Assembly: GCA_023409795.1 (NCBI GenBank)
Contig: JAEYQX010000175.1
Location: 1-5,325 of the forward strand
Origin: Pseudomonadota bacterium
GTDB lineage: Bacteria > Pseudomonadota > Alphaproteobacteria > Caulobacterales > Caulobacteraceae
Reading direction: 5' to 3'
Length of the DNA stretch: 5,325 bases
Shown: piece after piece, positions 1-5,325 of the stretch
How positions within the stretch are numbered: position 1 is the stretch's first letter
Layout: every line of letters begins with the position of its first letter
The notes under the pieces: generated by a model
Databases searched by the model: none
The model's input: only the letters and a program-made list of their open reading frames with translations
Told to the model about the DNA's origin: nothing
Translations under genes and position numbers: made by a program

Positions 1-239
1 CTGGGAATCAGGTAGTTGAAGGTCGAGGCGACGATCGGCCCGGCCAGCCCGGCCAGGGCCGCTGCCGCCAGGAACCAGCCGGACAGGCCAAGAAGCAGGA
101 CGGCGGCGGCCGAGACCAGTGAGGCGGTGACGGCGGCGGCCAGCAGGGCGCTGCCCTGGGCCTTCTGCTGGGCTTTCAGGAGGGCGCGCAGGTGATCCTG
201 GCCGGTAGAGGGGGACACGGGGGCGGTTTCCTTGGTCAC
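1..239 (-). CDS. cydC: CydC, ABC transporter subunit for cytochrome bd assembly (N-terminal part, cut by window edge)
   Basis: Only the first 79 codons and two bases of the next are present; the rest lies beyond the left edge. CydC pairs with CydD in an inner-membrane heterodimeric ABC exporter-type protein required to assemble cytochrome bd. It is linked to periplasmic export of reduced thiols (cysteine, glutathione) and to haem handling. What is seen: a polar N-terminus, a hydrophobic segment at about residues 30-52, then SGWFL at 53-57 and TFNYLIP at 73-79, which I recognise as typical of the CydC first and second membrane helices. The GTG start at 239-237 overlaps the cydD stop by four bases (GTGA), and AAGGTGG on the minus strand at 253-247 lies 7 bases upstream as ribosome binding site. 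The overlap implies translational coupling with cydD. The ATP-binding domain is not visible, so the CydC call rests on these motifs and on position after cydD. Confidence 0.88.
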   Translation of the reverse strand, partial: MTKETAPVSPSTGQDHLRALLKAQQKAQGSALLAAAVTASLVSAAAVLLLGLSGWFLAAAALAGLAGPIVASTFNYLIP

Positions 240-1852
240 AGGCGCACCACCTTGTGCGCCAGGGCGGCCACGGCTTCGGAATGGGTGGCGATCAGGGTGG
301 TGCGTCCACGCGCCGCCGCCCTGATGATCGGCAGCAGGGCGGCCTCGGAGGCGGCGTCGAGGTTGGCGGTCGGCTCGTCCAGCAGCAGCAGGGGGGCAGG
401 CTTCAGGAAGGCGCGGGCCAGGCCCAGGCGGCGACGCTCGCCGCCCGACAGGCCGCCGCCGCGCTCGTCGATCGGGCGCGACAGGGTGCCCGAGAAGCCG
501 GCCAGGGCTGCTGCGCGCATGATGCTGGAGGTCGGGGCCCCGCGCCAGGCTAGGCCGATGTTGTCCTCCAGGGTGCCGGGCACGACGACGGGGTTCTGGC
601 CCGCCCAGGCGACCCAGGCCGTCAGGTCGGTGGGCCGCGACAGCGGGTGCGAGCCCACCATCAACTCTCCCTGCGACAGCGGGGCCAGGCCCAGGAACAG
701 GTGCAGCAGGCTGCTCTTGCCGGTGCCGCTGGAGCCCAGGATGGCAACCATCTGGCCAGGCTCCACGTCCAGGTCAAAGCCTGACAGGACCGGGCAGCCG
801 GGCTCATAGGCAATGCCGACCTGGCGAAAGCGCAGGGCCGGGGCCGTCAGGGGCACGGGCGGCTTCACGGCGGTGGCGGGCTCGCCCTCGGTCAGGCGGC
901 TCAGCTCCGGCACGGCCGCCTCGGCCGCCTGGCGCTCGTGATAGGCTGCGGACAGCCGGCGCATCGGGGCATAGACCTCGGGAGCCAGGGCCAGCAGGAA
1001 GAAGGCCCGCGTCAGGTCCAGCTGTTCGGGGGCGGGGAAGGGCAGCAGCTTGAGCAGGTTGAAGCCGCAGTAGACCGCCATCAGGGCCACGGCCAGGGCC
1101 GAGAAGAACTCCAGGATGGCCGAGGACAGGAAGGCCACGCGCAGCACCCGCACAGTGCGATTGGCCAGGTCATGGGACGCCCGCGCGATCTGGGCCGACT
1201 GCTGGCCCTCGGCCTGGAAGGCCAGGACCATGGGCAGGGCGCGCACCCGGTCCAGGAACAGGCCGGACAGGCGCGTCAGGGCCTGGAACTGGCGGCGGCT
1301 CTCGGCGGCGGCCGCCATCCCGGTCAGAGCCATGCCGATGACGAAGGGCAGGAGGGTGAAGATCAGGATCCCCGCGCCAAACGGGCTGACCACGGCGGCC
1401 ACCGCGATCAGGATCATCGGGCTGATGGCTGCGGCCGCCCGCGCAGGCAGGAAGCGCGAGACATGGCCATCCAGGCTCTCGATGCCCTCGTGCACGGCCG
1501 TCATGGCCTCGGCGTCGGAGACGCGGCTGGACAGGGCACGGTCCAGGGCCTGGTGGCGGACCTGGCCCTTGACCGCCTCGGCAGCGCGGGCCCCGGCCAT
1601 GGCGGCGGCATGGGTCAGGCCGGCCCGCAGCAGCAGGGAAGCCACGGCCAGGCCAGCGCCCGGCAGGCTGTGCTCCAACCCCTGGGACAGGTTGCCCACC
1701 GCCAGGGCCAGGCCCGCCGCCAGGCCGGTGGCGGGAATCACGTCCGCGATCGTCAGGGCACCGGCCCGCAGGGTCAGGCGGCGATGCGGGGCCAGCATGG
1801 TCTTCAGCCAGGCCGCCGGTGCGGGTTCGGCGGCGTTGATAGGGGCGGGCAT
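236..1852 (-). CDS. cydD: CydD, ABC transporter subunit for cytochrome bd assembly
   Basis: This is a 538-residue half-transporter with fused membrane and ATPase domains, partner of CydC in the inner-membrane complex needed for cytochrome bd maturation. Hydrophobic segments lie at about residues 30-55, 64-80, 142-160, 161-180, 240-263 and 282-297, the usual six-helix plan. The ATPase domain shows Walker A GSSGTGKSS (373-381, Lys379), Q-loop Gln419, signature LSGGE (468-472), Walker B ending LLLLDEP (488-494, Glu493), D-loop NLD and H-loop His524, so it appears catalytically intact. PEVYAPMRRL followed by YHERQAAEAA (291-313) resembles the CydD-type linker between helix 6 and the ATPase domain and separates it from CydC. 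The frame is open to a GTG at 1873, but I prefer the ATG at 1852, which has GGAG 5 bases upstream; the GTG has no clear ribosome binding site. It is slightly shorter than the 588-residue E. coli protein. It is divergent from cydA and shares its regulatory region. Confidence 0.93.
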   Translation of the reverse strand: MPAPINAAEPAPAAWLKTMLAPHRRLTLRAGALTIADVIPATGLAAGLALAVGNLSQGLEHSLPGAGLAVASLLLRAGLTHAAAMAGARAAEAVKGQVRHQALDRALSSRVSDAEAMTAVHEGIESLDGHVSRFLPARAAAAISPMILIAVAAVVSPFGAGILIFTLLPFVIGMALTGMAAAAESRRQFQALTRLSGLFLDRVRALPMVLAFQAEGQQSAQIARASHDLANRTVRVLRVAFLSSAILEFFSALAVALMAVYCGFNLLKLLPFPAPEQLDLTRAFFLLALAPEVYAPMRRLSAAYHERQAAEAAVPELSRLTEGEPATAVKPPVPLTAPALRFRQVGIAYEPGCPVLSGFDLDVEPGQMVAILGSSGTGKSSLLHLFLGLAPLSQGELMVGSHPLSRPTDLTAWVAWAGQNPVVVPGTLEDNIGLAWRGAPTSSIMRAAALAGFSGTLSRPIDERGGGLSGGERRRLGLARAFLKPAPLLLLDEPTANLDAASEAALLPIIRAAARGRTTLIATHSEAVAALAHKVVRL

Positions 1853-1857
1853 CACGT

Positions 1858-1861
1858 CTCC
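1858..1861 (-). promoter_or_regulatory. Ribosome binding site deciding the cydD start
   Basis: The minus strand reads GGAG here, then 5 bases, then the ATG at 1852. The farther GTG at 1873-1871 is preceded by a pyrimidine-rich stretch without a usable Shine-Dalgarno match, so the shorter protein is favoured. Confidence 0.6.
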
Positions 1862-1892
1862 AGGCCGCAGCACAAAGGACGGCGCTTCGCCC

Positions 1893-1898
1893 TTCTTA
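1893..1898 (-). promoter_or_regulatory. Possible -10 element of the cydDC promoter
   Basis: The minus strand reads TAAGAA from 1898 to 1893, a 3 of 6 match to TATAAT. Its near edge is 29.5 bases from the centre of the FNR/FixK-type box. That is the spacing expected of a class II promoter with the activator centred at -41.5, and predicts a start near 1886 and a leader of about 33 bases to the ATG at 1852. The hexamer alone is weak; the spacing is what supports it. Confidence 0.45.
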
Positions 1899-1920
1899 GA
1901 GGATCGCCATGGCGGCGACT

Positions 1921-1934
1921 TTGATCAGGATCAA
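1921..1934. promoter_or_regulatory. FNR/FixK-type operator between cydD and cydA
   Basis: The sequence TTGATCAGGATCAA is a perfect match to the FNR-family consensus TTGAT-N4-ATCAA. The family (FNR, FixK, Anr and relatives) activates low-oxygen respiration genes, and cydAB and cydDC are common targets, although in E. coli FNR represses cydAB under full anaerobiosis. The site is the only such palindrome in the divergent intergenic region and is placed to serve both directions. Which regulator binds cannot be told from this window; FixK would be usual if the organism is a caulobacter relative. Confidence 0.85.
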
Positions 1935-1956
1935 GGTCCCCGAAACACCCGAAGGG

Positions 1957-1962
1957 TAATTT
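1957..1962 (+). promoter_or_regulatory. Probable -10 element of the cydABX promoter
   Basis: The hexamer TAATTT keeps the first T, second A and last T of TATAAT and lies in an otherwise GC-rich stretch. It begins 29.5 bases from the centre of the box at 1921-1934, as in class II FNR-dependent promoters. The predicted transcription start is at about 1968-1969, leaving a leader of about 42 bases before cydA. No good -35 hexamer is seen, as expected when an activator replaces it. Confidence 0.55.
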
Positions 1963-1995
1963 GGGCCATGTCGCCGGTCGCAGGGGCCGGAAGTC

Positions 1996-2000
1996 AGGAG
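1996..2000 (+). promoter_or_regulatory. cydA ribosome binding site
   Basis: AGGAG lies 10 bases before the ATG at 2011, slightly long but within range. The protein from that ATG lines up with the N-terminus of known CydA proteins, so the start is secure. Confidence 0.7.
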
Positions 2001-2010
2001 CCTCAAACCC

Positions 2011-3576
2011 ATGATCGACCTGGCGGTCGTTGACCTATCCCGCCTTCAGTTCGCACTGACGGCGCTTTACCACTTTCTGTTCGTGCCTCTCACCCTGGGG
2101 CTCTCCTTCATGCTGGTCATCATGGAGAGCATCTATGTGATGACGCGCCGCCCCATCTGGCGGACCATCACCAAGTTCTGGGGTGTGCTGTTCGGCATCA
2201 ACTTCGTCCTGGGTGTCGCCACCGGCATCACCATGGAGTTCCAGTTCGGCATGAACTGGAGCTATTACTCGCATTATGTGGGTGACATCTTCGGTGCGCC
2301 CCTGGCCATCGAGGGCCTGATGGCCTTCTTTCTGGAAGCTACCTTCGTGGGCCTGATGTTCTTCGGCTGGGACAAGCTGAAGCCGCACGCCCACCTGTTC
2401 GTCACCTTCCTGGTGGCCCTGGGCACCAACCTGTCGGCCCTGTGGATCCTGATCGCCAACGGCTGGATGCAGAATCCGGTCGGTGCCAACTTCAATCCCG
2501 ACACCATGCGCATGGAAGTCGTGGACTTCATGGCCGTGATCTTCAACCCGGTGGCCCAGGCCAAGTTCGTGCACACGGTTTCGGCCGGTTACGTCTGCGC
2601 CTCGGTCTTTGTGCTGGGTGTCTCGGCCATCTATCTGCTGATGGGCAAGCACAAGGGCTTTGCCAAGCGCTCGATGACGGTGGCCGCTGCCTTTGGTCTG
2701 GCCTCGTCGCTGTCGGTCGTCGTCCTGGGCGATGAGTCGGGCTATGCCCTGACCGACAACCAGAAGATGAAGCTCGCCGCCCTTGAAGCCATGTGGCACA
2801 CCGAGGAGGCACCCGCCGGCCTGACGGCCATCGGCTTCCCCAGCCTGGAAGACCGCGCCACCCACTATGAGGTCAAGATCCCCTATGTCCTGGGCCTGAT
2901 CTCGACGCGCAGCCTGGACAAGCCGGTTGCCGGCATCCTAGAACTGGTCGCCATCTCCGAAGACCGGATCGAGCGCGGCATCGTCGCCTATGACGAGTTG
3001 GAAAAGATCAAGGCGGACCCGCTGGACATGGAAGCCCGCGGTCGCTTCGAGACCGTTCGCAACGACCTGGGCTATGGCCTTCTGCTGAAGCGCTTTGTCG
3101 AGGATCCGCGCATGGCCACGCCGGAACAGATCCAGCAGGCCGCCTGGTTCACCGTGCCGAACGTGCCGGTGATGTTCTGGACCTTCCGCGTCATGGCGGG
3201 CATCGGCTTCCTGATGATCGGCCTGTTCGCCACGGCCTTCGTGCTGTGCACCCTGCGCAAGCATGAGACGAAGTGGTTCCTGCGCCTGGCTGTCCTGGCC
3301 ATGCCGCTGCCGTGGATTGCCATCGAGTTCGGCTGGATCCTGGCCGAGGTCGGTCGCCAGCCCTGGGCGGTCGAGGGTGTCCTGCCGACCTTCCTGGGCG
3401 CATCCAGCCTGACGGTCCCGCAGCTGTGGGCCACGATCATCGGCTTTACCGTCCTCTACGGCGCGCTGGCCGTGGTCGAGGTGGGTCTCATCATCCGCGC
3501 CATCAAGAAAGGGCCGTTCCACGAACAGGAACAACAGGCCCTGCTCGAGGCGGAAAACGCCCCGGTCGCGGGCTGA
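2011..3576 (+). CDS. cydA: Cytochrome bd quinol oxidase subunit I (CydA)
   Basis: CydA carries the three haems (b558, b595, d) and the quinol-oxidising site of the inner-membrane cytochrome bd, which reduces oxygen to water with high affinity and without pumping protons. The 521 residues match the E. coli length (522) and show about nine hydrophobic segments. Visible conserved residues, aligned from memory to E. coli: His21 (axial ligand of an active-site haem, E. coli His19), Glu101 and Glu109 (E. coli Glu99 and Glu107), His188 and Met395 (haem b558 ligands), Arg393, Lys254 and Glu259 in the quinol-binding Q-loop, and the GRQPW motif at 448-452 with Glu446. The stretch between helices 6 and 7 (about 241-388) is long, placing it in the long-Q-loop class, as in E. 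coli, not the short Bacillus type. It is first gene of cydABX and divergent from cydDC. No lesion is seen. Confidence 0.98.
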   Translation: MIDLAVVDLSRLQFALTALYHFLFVPLTLGLSFMLVIMESIYVMTRRPIWRTITKFWGVLFGINFVLGVATGITMEFQFGMNWSYYSHYVGDIFGAPLAIEGLMAFFLEATFVGLMFFGWDKLKPHAHLFVTFLVALGTNLSALWILIANGWMQNPVGANFNPDTMRMEVVDFMAVIFNPVAQAKFVHTVSAGYVCASVFVLGVSAIYLLMGKHKGFAKRSMTVAAAFGLASSLSVVVLGDESGYALTDNQKMKLAALEAMWHTEEAPAGLTAIGFPSLEDRATHYEVKIPYVLGLISTRSLDKPVAGILELVAISEDRIERGIVAYDELEKIKADPLDMEARGRFETVRNDLGYGLLLKRFVEDPRMATPEQIQQAAWFTVPNVPVMFWTFRVMAGIGFLMIGLFATAFVLCTLRKHETKWFLRLAVLAMPLPWIAIEFGWILAEVGRQPWAVEGVLPTFLGASSLTVPQLWATIIGFTVLYGALAVVEVGLIIRAIKKGPFHEQEQQALLEAENAPVAG

Positions 3577-3587
3577 GGCTCAGGTTC

Positions 3588-3592
3588 AAGGA
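3588..3592 (+). promoter_or_regulatory. cydB ribosome binding site
   Basis: AAGGA lies 9 bases before the cydB ATG, in the 25-base gap after the cydA stop. The gap has no room for a separate promoter, so cydA and cydB are co-transcribed. Confidence 0.65.
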
Positions 3593-3601
3593 TAATCCAA
3601 G

Positions 3602-4750
3602 ATGGAACTGCTTCTCGATTTTGCCACGCTTCGCGTGATCTGGTGGGCACTGGTCGGCGTCCTGCTGATCGCCTTTGCCCTGACCGACGGCTTTGACCTG
3701 GGCGTCGGTGCCCTGCTGCCCTTCGTCGCCAAGACGGACGAAGAGCGCCGCATGGTCATCAATACGGTGGGAGCCACCTGGGAAGGAAACCAGGTCTGGT
3801 TCATCCTGGGCGGCGGCGCGATCTTCGCCGCCTGGCCCTTCGTCTATGCCGTCAGCTTCTCGGGCTTCTACCTGGCCATGTTCCTGGTGCTGTCGGCCCT
3901 GATCCTGCGCCCGGTCAGCTTCAAGTATCGCTCCAAGCGGCCCAGCCCGGCCTGGCGCTCGTTCTGGGACTGGTGCCTGTTCATCGGCGGCTTCGTGCCC
4001 GCCCTCGTGTTCGGCGTGGCCATGGGCAATGTGATGGCCGGCGCGCCCTTCCGTCTCGATAACACCATGCGCGCCTTTTACGAGGGGTCTCTGCTGGGCC
4101 TGTTCACGCCCTTCACCCTGGTCTGCGGCCTGCTGTCGGTGGCCATGCTGGTCCTGCACGGTGCCGCCTGGCTGGGCCTGAAGGCCGAGATTGGCCCGGT
4201 GACCGACCGCGCCCGCAAGATCGGCACCATCGCCGGCCTGCTCAGCCTGGTCCTGTTCGCAGTGGGTGGCCTGATGGTGGCCTATGGCGACATGGGCTTC
4301 CGCATCACCGGCGAGCTGGACCCGTCGGGCCCGTCGAACCCGCTGCGCGTGGCCGTCGAAGCCCACGCCGGTGCCTGGCTGGACAACTATGGCAAGCACC
4401 CGTGGATGATGATCGCCCCGGTCCTGGGCTTCCTGGGCGCAGCGGCGGCGATTGCCGGCCTGTGGCGTCGCAGCGAGCTGCTGGCCTTTGGCGGGTCGTC
4501 GCTGTCGGCGGTGGGCATCATCTCGACCGTTGGCCTGTCGATGTTCCCCTTCATCCTGCCCAGCACGATTGACGCCCAGTCGAGCCTGACGGTCTGGAAC
4601 TCGTCGTCCAGCCACCTGACGCTCTTCATCATGCTGGTCTGCACCGTCGTCTTCCTGCCGCTGATCCTGCTCTACACGGCCTGGGTCTATAAGGTGATGT
4701 TCGGTCGCTCGACCACGGGCGCGCTCAAGACCAACCCCGACCTCTACTGA
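3602..4750 (+). CDS. cydB: Cytochrome bd quinol oxidase subunit II (CydB)
   Basis: CydB is the second large membrane subunit of cytochrome bd. It is structurally related to CydA, stabilises the haem-bearing subunit and contributes a proton path to the active site. The 382 residues compare with 379 in E. coli. Family motifs are clear: IWWALVGVLL (13-22), TDGFDLGVG (28-36, with Asp32 corresponding to E. coli Asp29), WEGNQVW (60-66), FAAWPFVYA (75-83), SGFY (87-90), LRPVSFKYRSK (102-112), MFPFILPS (314-321), SSLTVW (327-332) and LLYTAWVYKVMFGR (356-369). Glu61 replaces the aspartate found in E. coli (Asp58, in the proposed proton channel), a conservative acid-for-acid change. About eight hydrophobic segments are seen. 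It follows cydA closely and is followed after 23 bases by cydX. Confidence 0.97.
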   Translation: MELLLDFATLRVIWWALVGVLLIAFALTDGFDLGVGALLPFVAKTDEERRMVINTVGATWEGNQVWFILGGGAIFAAWPFVYAVSFSGFYLAMFLVLSALILRPVSFKYRSKRPSPAWRSFWDWCLFIGGFVPALVFGVAMGNVMAGAPFRLDNTMRAFYEGSLLGLFTPFTLVCGLLSVAMLVLHGAAWLGLKAEIGPVTDRARKIGTIAGLLSLVLFAVGGLMVAYGDMGFRITGELDPSGPSNPLRVAVEAHAGAWLDNYGKHPWMMIAPVLGFLGAAAAIAGLWRRSELLAFGGSSLSAVGIISTVGLSMFPFILPSTIDAQSSLTVWNSSSSHLTLFIMLVCTVVFLPLILLYTAWVYKVMFGRSTTGALKTNPDLY

Positions 4751-4760
4751 CCCCGGAAAT

Positions 4761-4765
4761 AGGAG
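4761..4765 (+). promoter_or_regulatory. cydX ribosome binding site
   Basis: AGGAG followed by an 8-base spacer (mostly T) before the ATG at 4774. This is the best-spaced Shine-Dalgarno of the operon and strong support that the very short frame behind it is translated. Confidence 0.75.
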
Positions 4766-4773
4766 ATTTTTCC

Positions 4774-4893
4774 ATGTGGTATTTCGCCTGGATCCTGGGC
4801 CTCGGCCTGGCGGTGGCCTTCGGCGTCCTGAACGGCCTGTGGCACGAGTTTCGTCTGTTTGACGAAGGCGATGAGGGCCGCTCCGAACCCTGA
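4774..4893 (+). CDS. cydX: Cytochrome bd small subunit CydX
   Basis: This is a 39-residue single-pass membrane protein, easily missed because of its size. CydX binds next to CydA in the bd complex and is needed for stable haem incorporation and full oxidase activity in E. coli and Brucella. The protein begins MWYFAWILGLGLAVAFG; the first nine residues are the same as in E. coli CydX (37 residues), including the Trp-Tyr-Phe-Ala-Trp motif. One hydrophobic helix spans about residues 3-22, then Trp23-His24-Glu25 at the helix end, then a charged acidic tail (Asp30, Glu31, Asp33, Glu34). It lies 23 bases after cydB with a good ribosome binding site and is followed within 20 bases by the operon terminator, so it is the last gene of cydABX. 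Confidence 0.95.
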   Translation: MWYFAWILGLGLAVAFGVLNGLWHEFRLFDEGDEGRSEP

Positions 4894-4912
4894 CGGACCC
4901 CCATTGCAAACT

Positions 4913-4943
4913 GCCTCCCTGATCAGCGTCAGGGAGGCTTTTT
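4913..4943 (+). terminator. Intrinsic terminator of cydABX
   Basis: GCCTCCCTGA (4913-4922) and TCAGGGAGGC (4929-4938) form a perfect 10-pair stem around the six-base loop TCAGCG, directly followed by five T (4939-4943) and a further T-rich stretch. It begins 19 bases after the cydX stop. The layout is a textbook rho-independent terminator in the plus direction and separates the oxidase operon from the ompW-like gene. Confidence 0.93.
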
Positions 4944-4944
4944 G

Positions 4945-4958
4945 TTGTTTGAAATCAA
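4945..4958. promoter_or_regulatory. Degenerate FNR/FixK-like site after the terminator
   Basis: TTGTTTGAAATCAA matches TTGAT-N4-ATCAA at nine of ten defined positions (T for A in the left half). It starts immediately after the terminator T-run. Its centre lies 19 bases upstream of that of the better box at 4964-4977. It may be chance in this AT-rich patch. Confidence 0.3.
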
Positions 4959-4963
4959 TCTAT

Positions 4964-4977
4964 TTGAGCTGGATCAA
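4964..4977. promoter_or_regulatory. FNR/FixK-type operator upstream of the ompW-like gene
   Basis: TTGAGCTGGATCAA has the TTGA-N6-TCAA core intact and differs from the full FNR consensus at one position. It ends 84 bases before the preferred start of the ompW-like gene and lies after the cydX terminator, so it can only serve that gene or bind without effect. A -10 hexamer at the class II position (5000-5005, GAAGCT) is poor, so the exact promoter geometry is unclear. Confidence 0.65.
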
Positions 4978-5010
4978 GGCCGCCGGTCCCGGCGGATGCG
5001 AAGCTGCTTT

Positions 5011-5050
5011 CGACATCGGGAGCCGGTCTTTTCTTCGATCGGCGATGTCG
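5011..5050. repeat. 8-base inverted repeat in the ompW-like leader
   Basis: CGACATCG (5011-5018) is the exact reverse complement of CGATGTCG (5043-5050), with a 24-base spacer. The right arm ends at the first base of the likely GGGA ribosome binding site (5050-5053). It could be an mRNA stem next to the ribosome binding site, a regulator site, or chance. A smaller stem, CCGCCG/CGGCGG, lies at 4980-4995. Confidence 0.35.
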
Positions 5051-5061
5051 GGATGAAGATT

Positions 5062-5325
5062 ATGAAAAGCCTCGCTGCCCTCATGGCCGCCGCCAGTGTC
5101 GCAACCCTTGCCGGTGCGGCCTCCGCCCAGACCGTTCCGGCCGATCCGGTCGGCCAGGGAAGCCTGATCGTCACGGCCCGGATGACCGGTGTCCTGACCC
5201 AGGCCGACGACGCGATCAGGACTGCCGAGGGGATCGACAGCGGCCTGGGCGTCGATGTCTCCGACGACTGGATGCCGACGCTGGGCTTTACCTTCTTCGT
5301 GGCCGACAACTGGGCGGTCGAGGCC
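5062..5325 (+). CDS. OmpW-family outer membrane beta-barrel protein (N-terminal part, cut by window edge)
   Basis: 88 codons are present and the frame is open to the right edge. OmpW proteins are small eight-stranded outer-membrane barrels with a hydrophobic channel, linked to uptake of small hydrophobic compounds and to stress adaptation. Residues 1-22 form a signal peptide: Met-Lys, a hydrophobic alanine-rich core, then Ala-Ser-Ala before Gln23. The mature part starts with GSLIVTARMTGV (33-44), resembling the first strand of OmpW, then a loop, then LGFTFFVADNWAVE (74-87), which matches the family pattern of a second strand ending in Asp-Asn-x-x-Val-Glu. I prefer the ATG at 5062 because GGGA (5050-5053) lies 8 bases upstream; an in-frame ATG at 5053 would add three residues and lacks a spaced ribosome binding site. 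E. coli ompW is reported to be FNR-regulated, which fits the box at 4964-4977. The C-terminal half is unseen, so family is likely but not certain. Confidence 0.82.
   Translation, partial: MKSLAALMAAASVATLAGAASAQTVPADPVGQGSLIVTARMTGVLTQADDAIRTAEGIDSGLGVDVSDDWMPTLGFTFFVADNWAVEA

Noticed and set aside
1..1850. Frequent GGCCAGG/CAGGGCC-like words across the left third, resembling a dispersed repeat
   Set aside because: They are explained by common GCC (Ala) and CTG (Leu) codons of the membrane segments of cydC and cydD on the minus strand; there is no fixed period.
938..1924. Long open frame (328 codons) on the plus strand opposite cydD
   Set aside because: The product is a Gly/Gln/Arg/His-rich composition artefact with no recognisable domain, while the minus strand encodes CydD with every ABC ATPase motif intact.
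2035..2865. Open frame (276 codons) on the minus strand opposite cydA
   Set aside because: It is a shadow of cydA with biased, His/Gln/Gly-rich composition and no motifs; the plus strand is clearly CydA.
3503..4909. Long open frame (468 codons) on the minus strand opposite cydB and cydX
   Set aside because: It is antisense to well-conserved cydB and cydX, its product is low-complexity and rich in Gln, Gly, Asp, His and Arg, and long antisense frames are expected in high-GC genes with strong third-position bias.
4949..4958. Perfect short palindrome TTGA-AA-TCAA
   Set aside because: The half-sites are only two bases apart, four fewer than FNR-family dimers need; the overlapping 4945-4958 reading is the only plausible one.
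4859..5056. 65-codon plus-strand frame running from the end of cydX through the terminator
   Set aside because: It starts inside cydX in another frame, spans the terminator hairpin and the operator, and has no supporting ribosome binding site.
4974..5309. 111-codon minus-strand frame opposite the ompW-like gene
   Set aside because: It lies antisense to a frame with a clear signal peptide and OmpW-like strands; its product shows no recognisable features.

Overview
The window is a compact high-GC respiratory locus that looks alphaproteobacterial. The strong G/C bias at third codon positions, the FNR/FixK-type boxes and the OmpW-type neighbour suggest a Caulobacterales-like organism (Caulobacter, Brevundimonas or Phenylobacterium). 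That placement is my impression from the sequence, not a database match. Nothing suggests a mobile element, a CRISPR array or an RNA gene.

Layout, left to right. On the minus strand lie the first 79 codons of cydC (cut by the left edge) and all of cydD, transcribed leftwards as cydD-cydC with a 4-base stop/start overlap. A divergent intergenic region follows (about 1853-2010). It holds a perfect FNR/FixK-type palindrome (1921-1934) with a -10-like hexamer at exactly the same distance on each side. On the plus strand come cydA (2011-3576), cydB (3602-4750) and a 39-codon cydX (4774-4893), closed by a strong intrinsic terminator (4913-4943). After the terminator, a second FNR/FixK-like box (4964-4977) precedes the start of an OmpW-family outer-membrane protein gene cut by the right edge.

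How the genes work together. CydA, CydB and CydX form cytochrome bd, the high-affinity quinol oxidase used at low oxygen. CydD and CydC form the ABC transporter needed to assemble the haem-containing bd oxidase. The shared box and mirrored -10 elements suggest that oxidase and assembly factor are induced together, from one site, by an FNR/FixK-family regulator when oxygen falls. The box before the ompW-like gene suggests it belongs to the same oxygen-responsive group.

I found no undescribed biological system. The points most worth checking are the mirrored bidirectional promoter, the unlisted small gene cydX, the second box with a degenerate partner abutting the terminator, and a possible leaderless upstream reading frame overlapping the cydA start.
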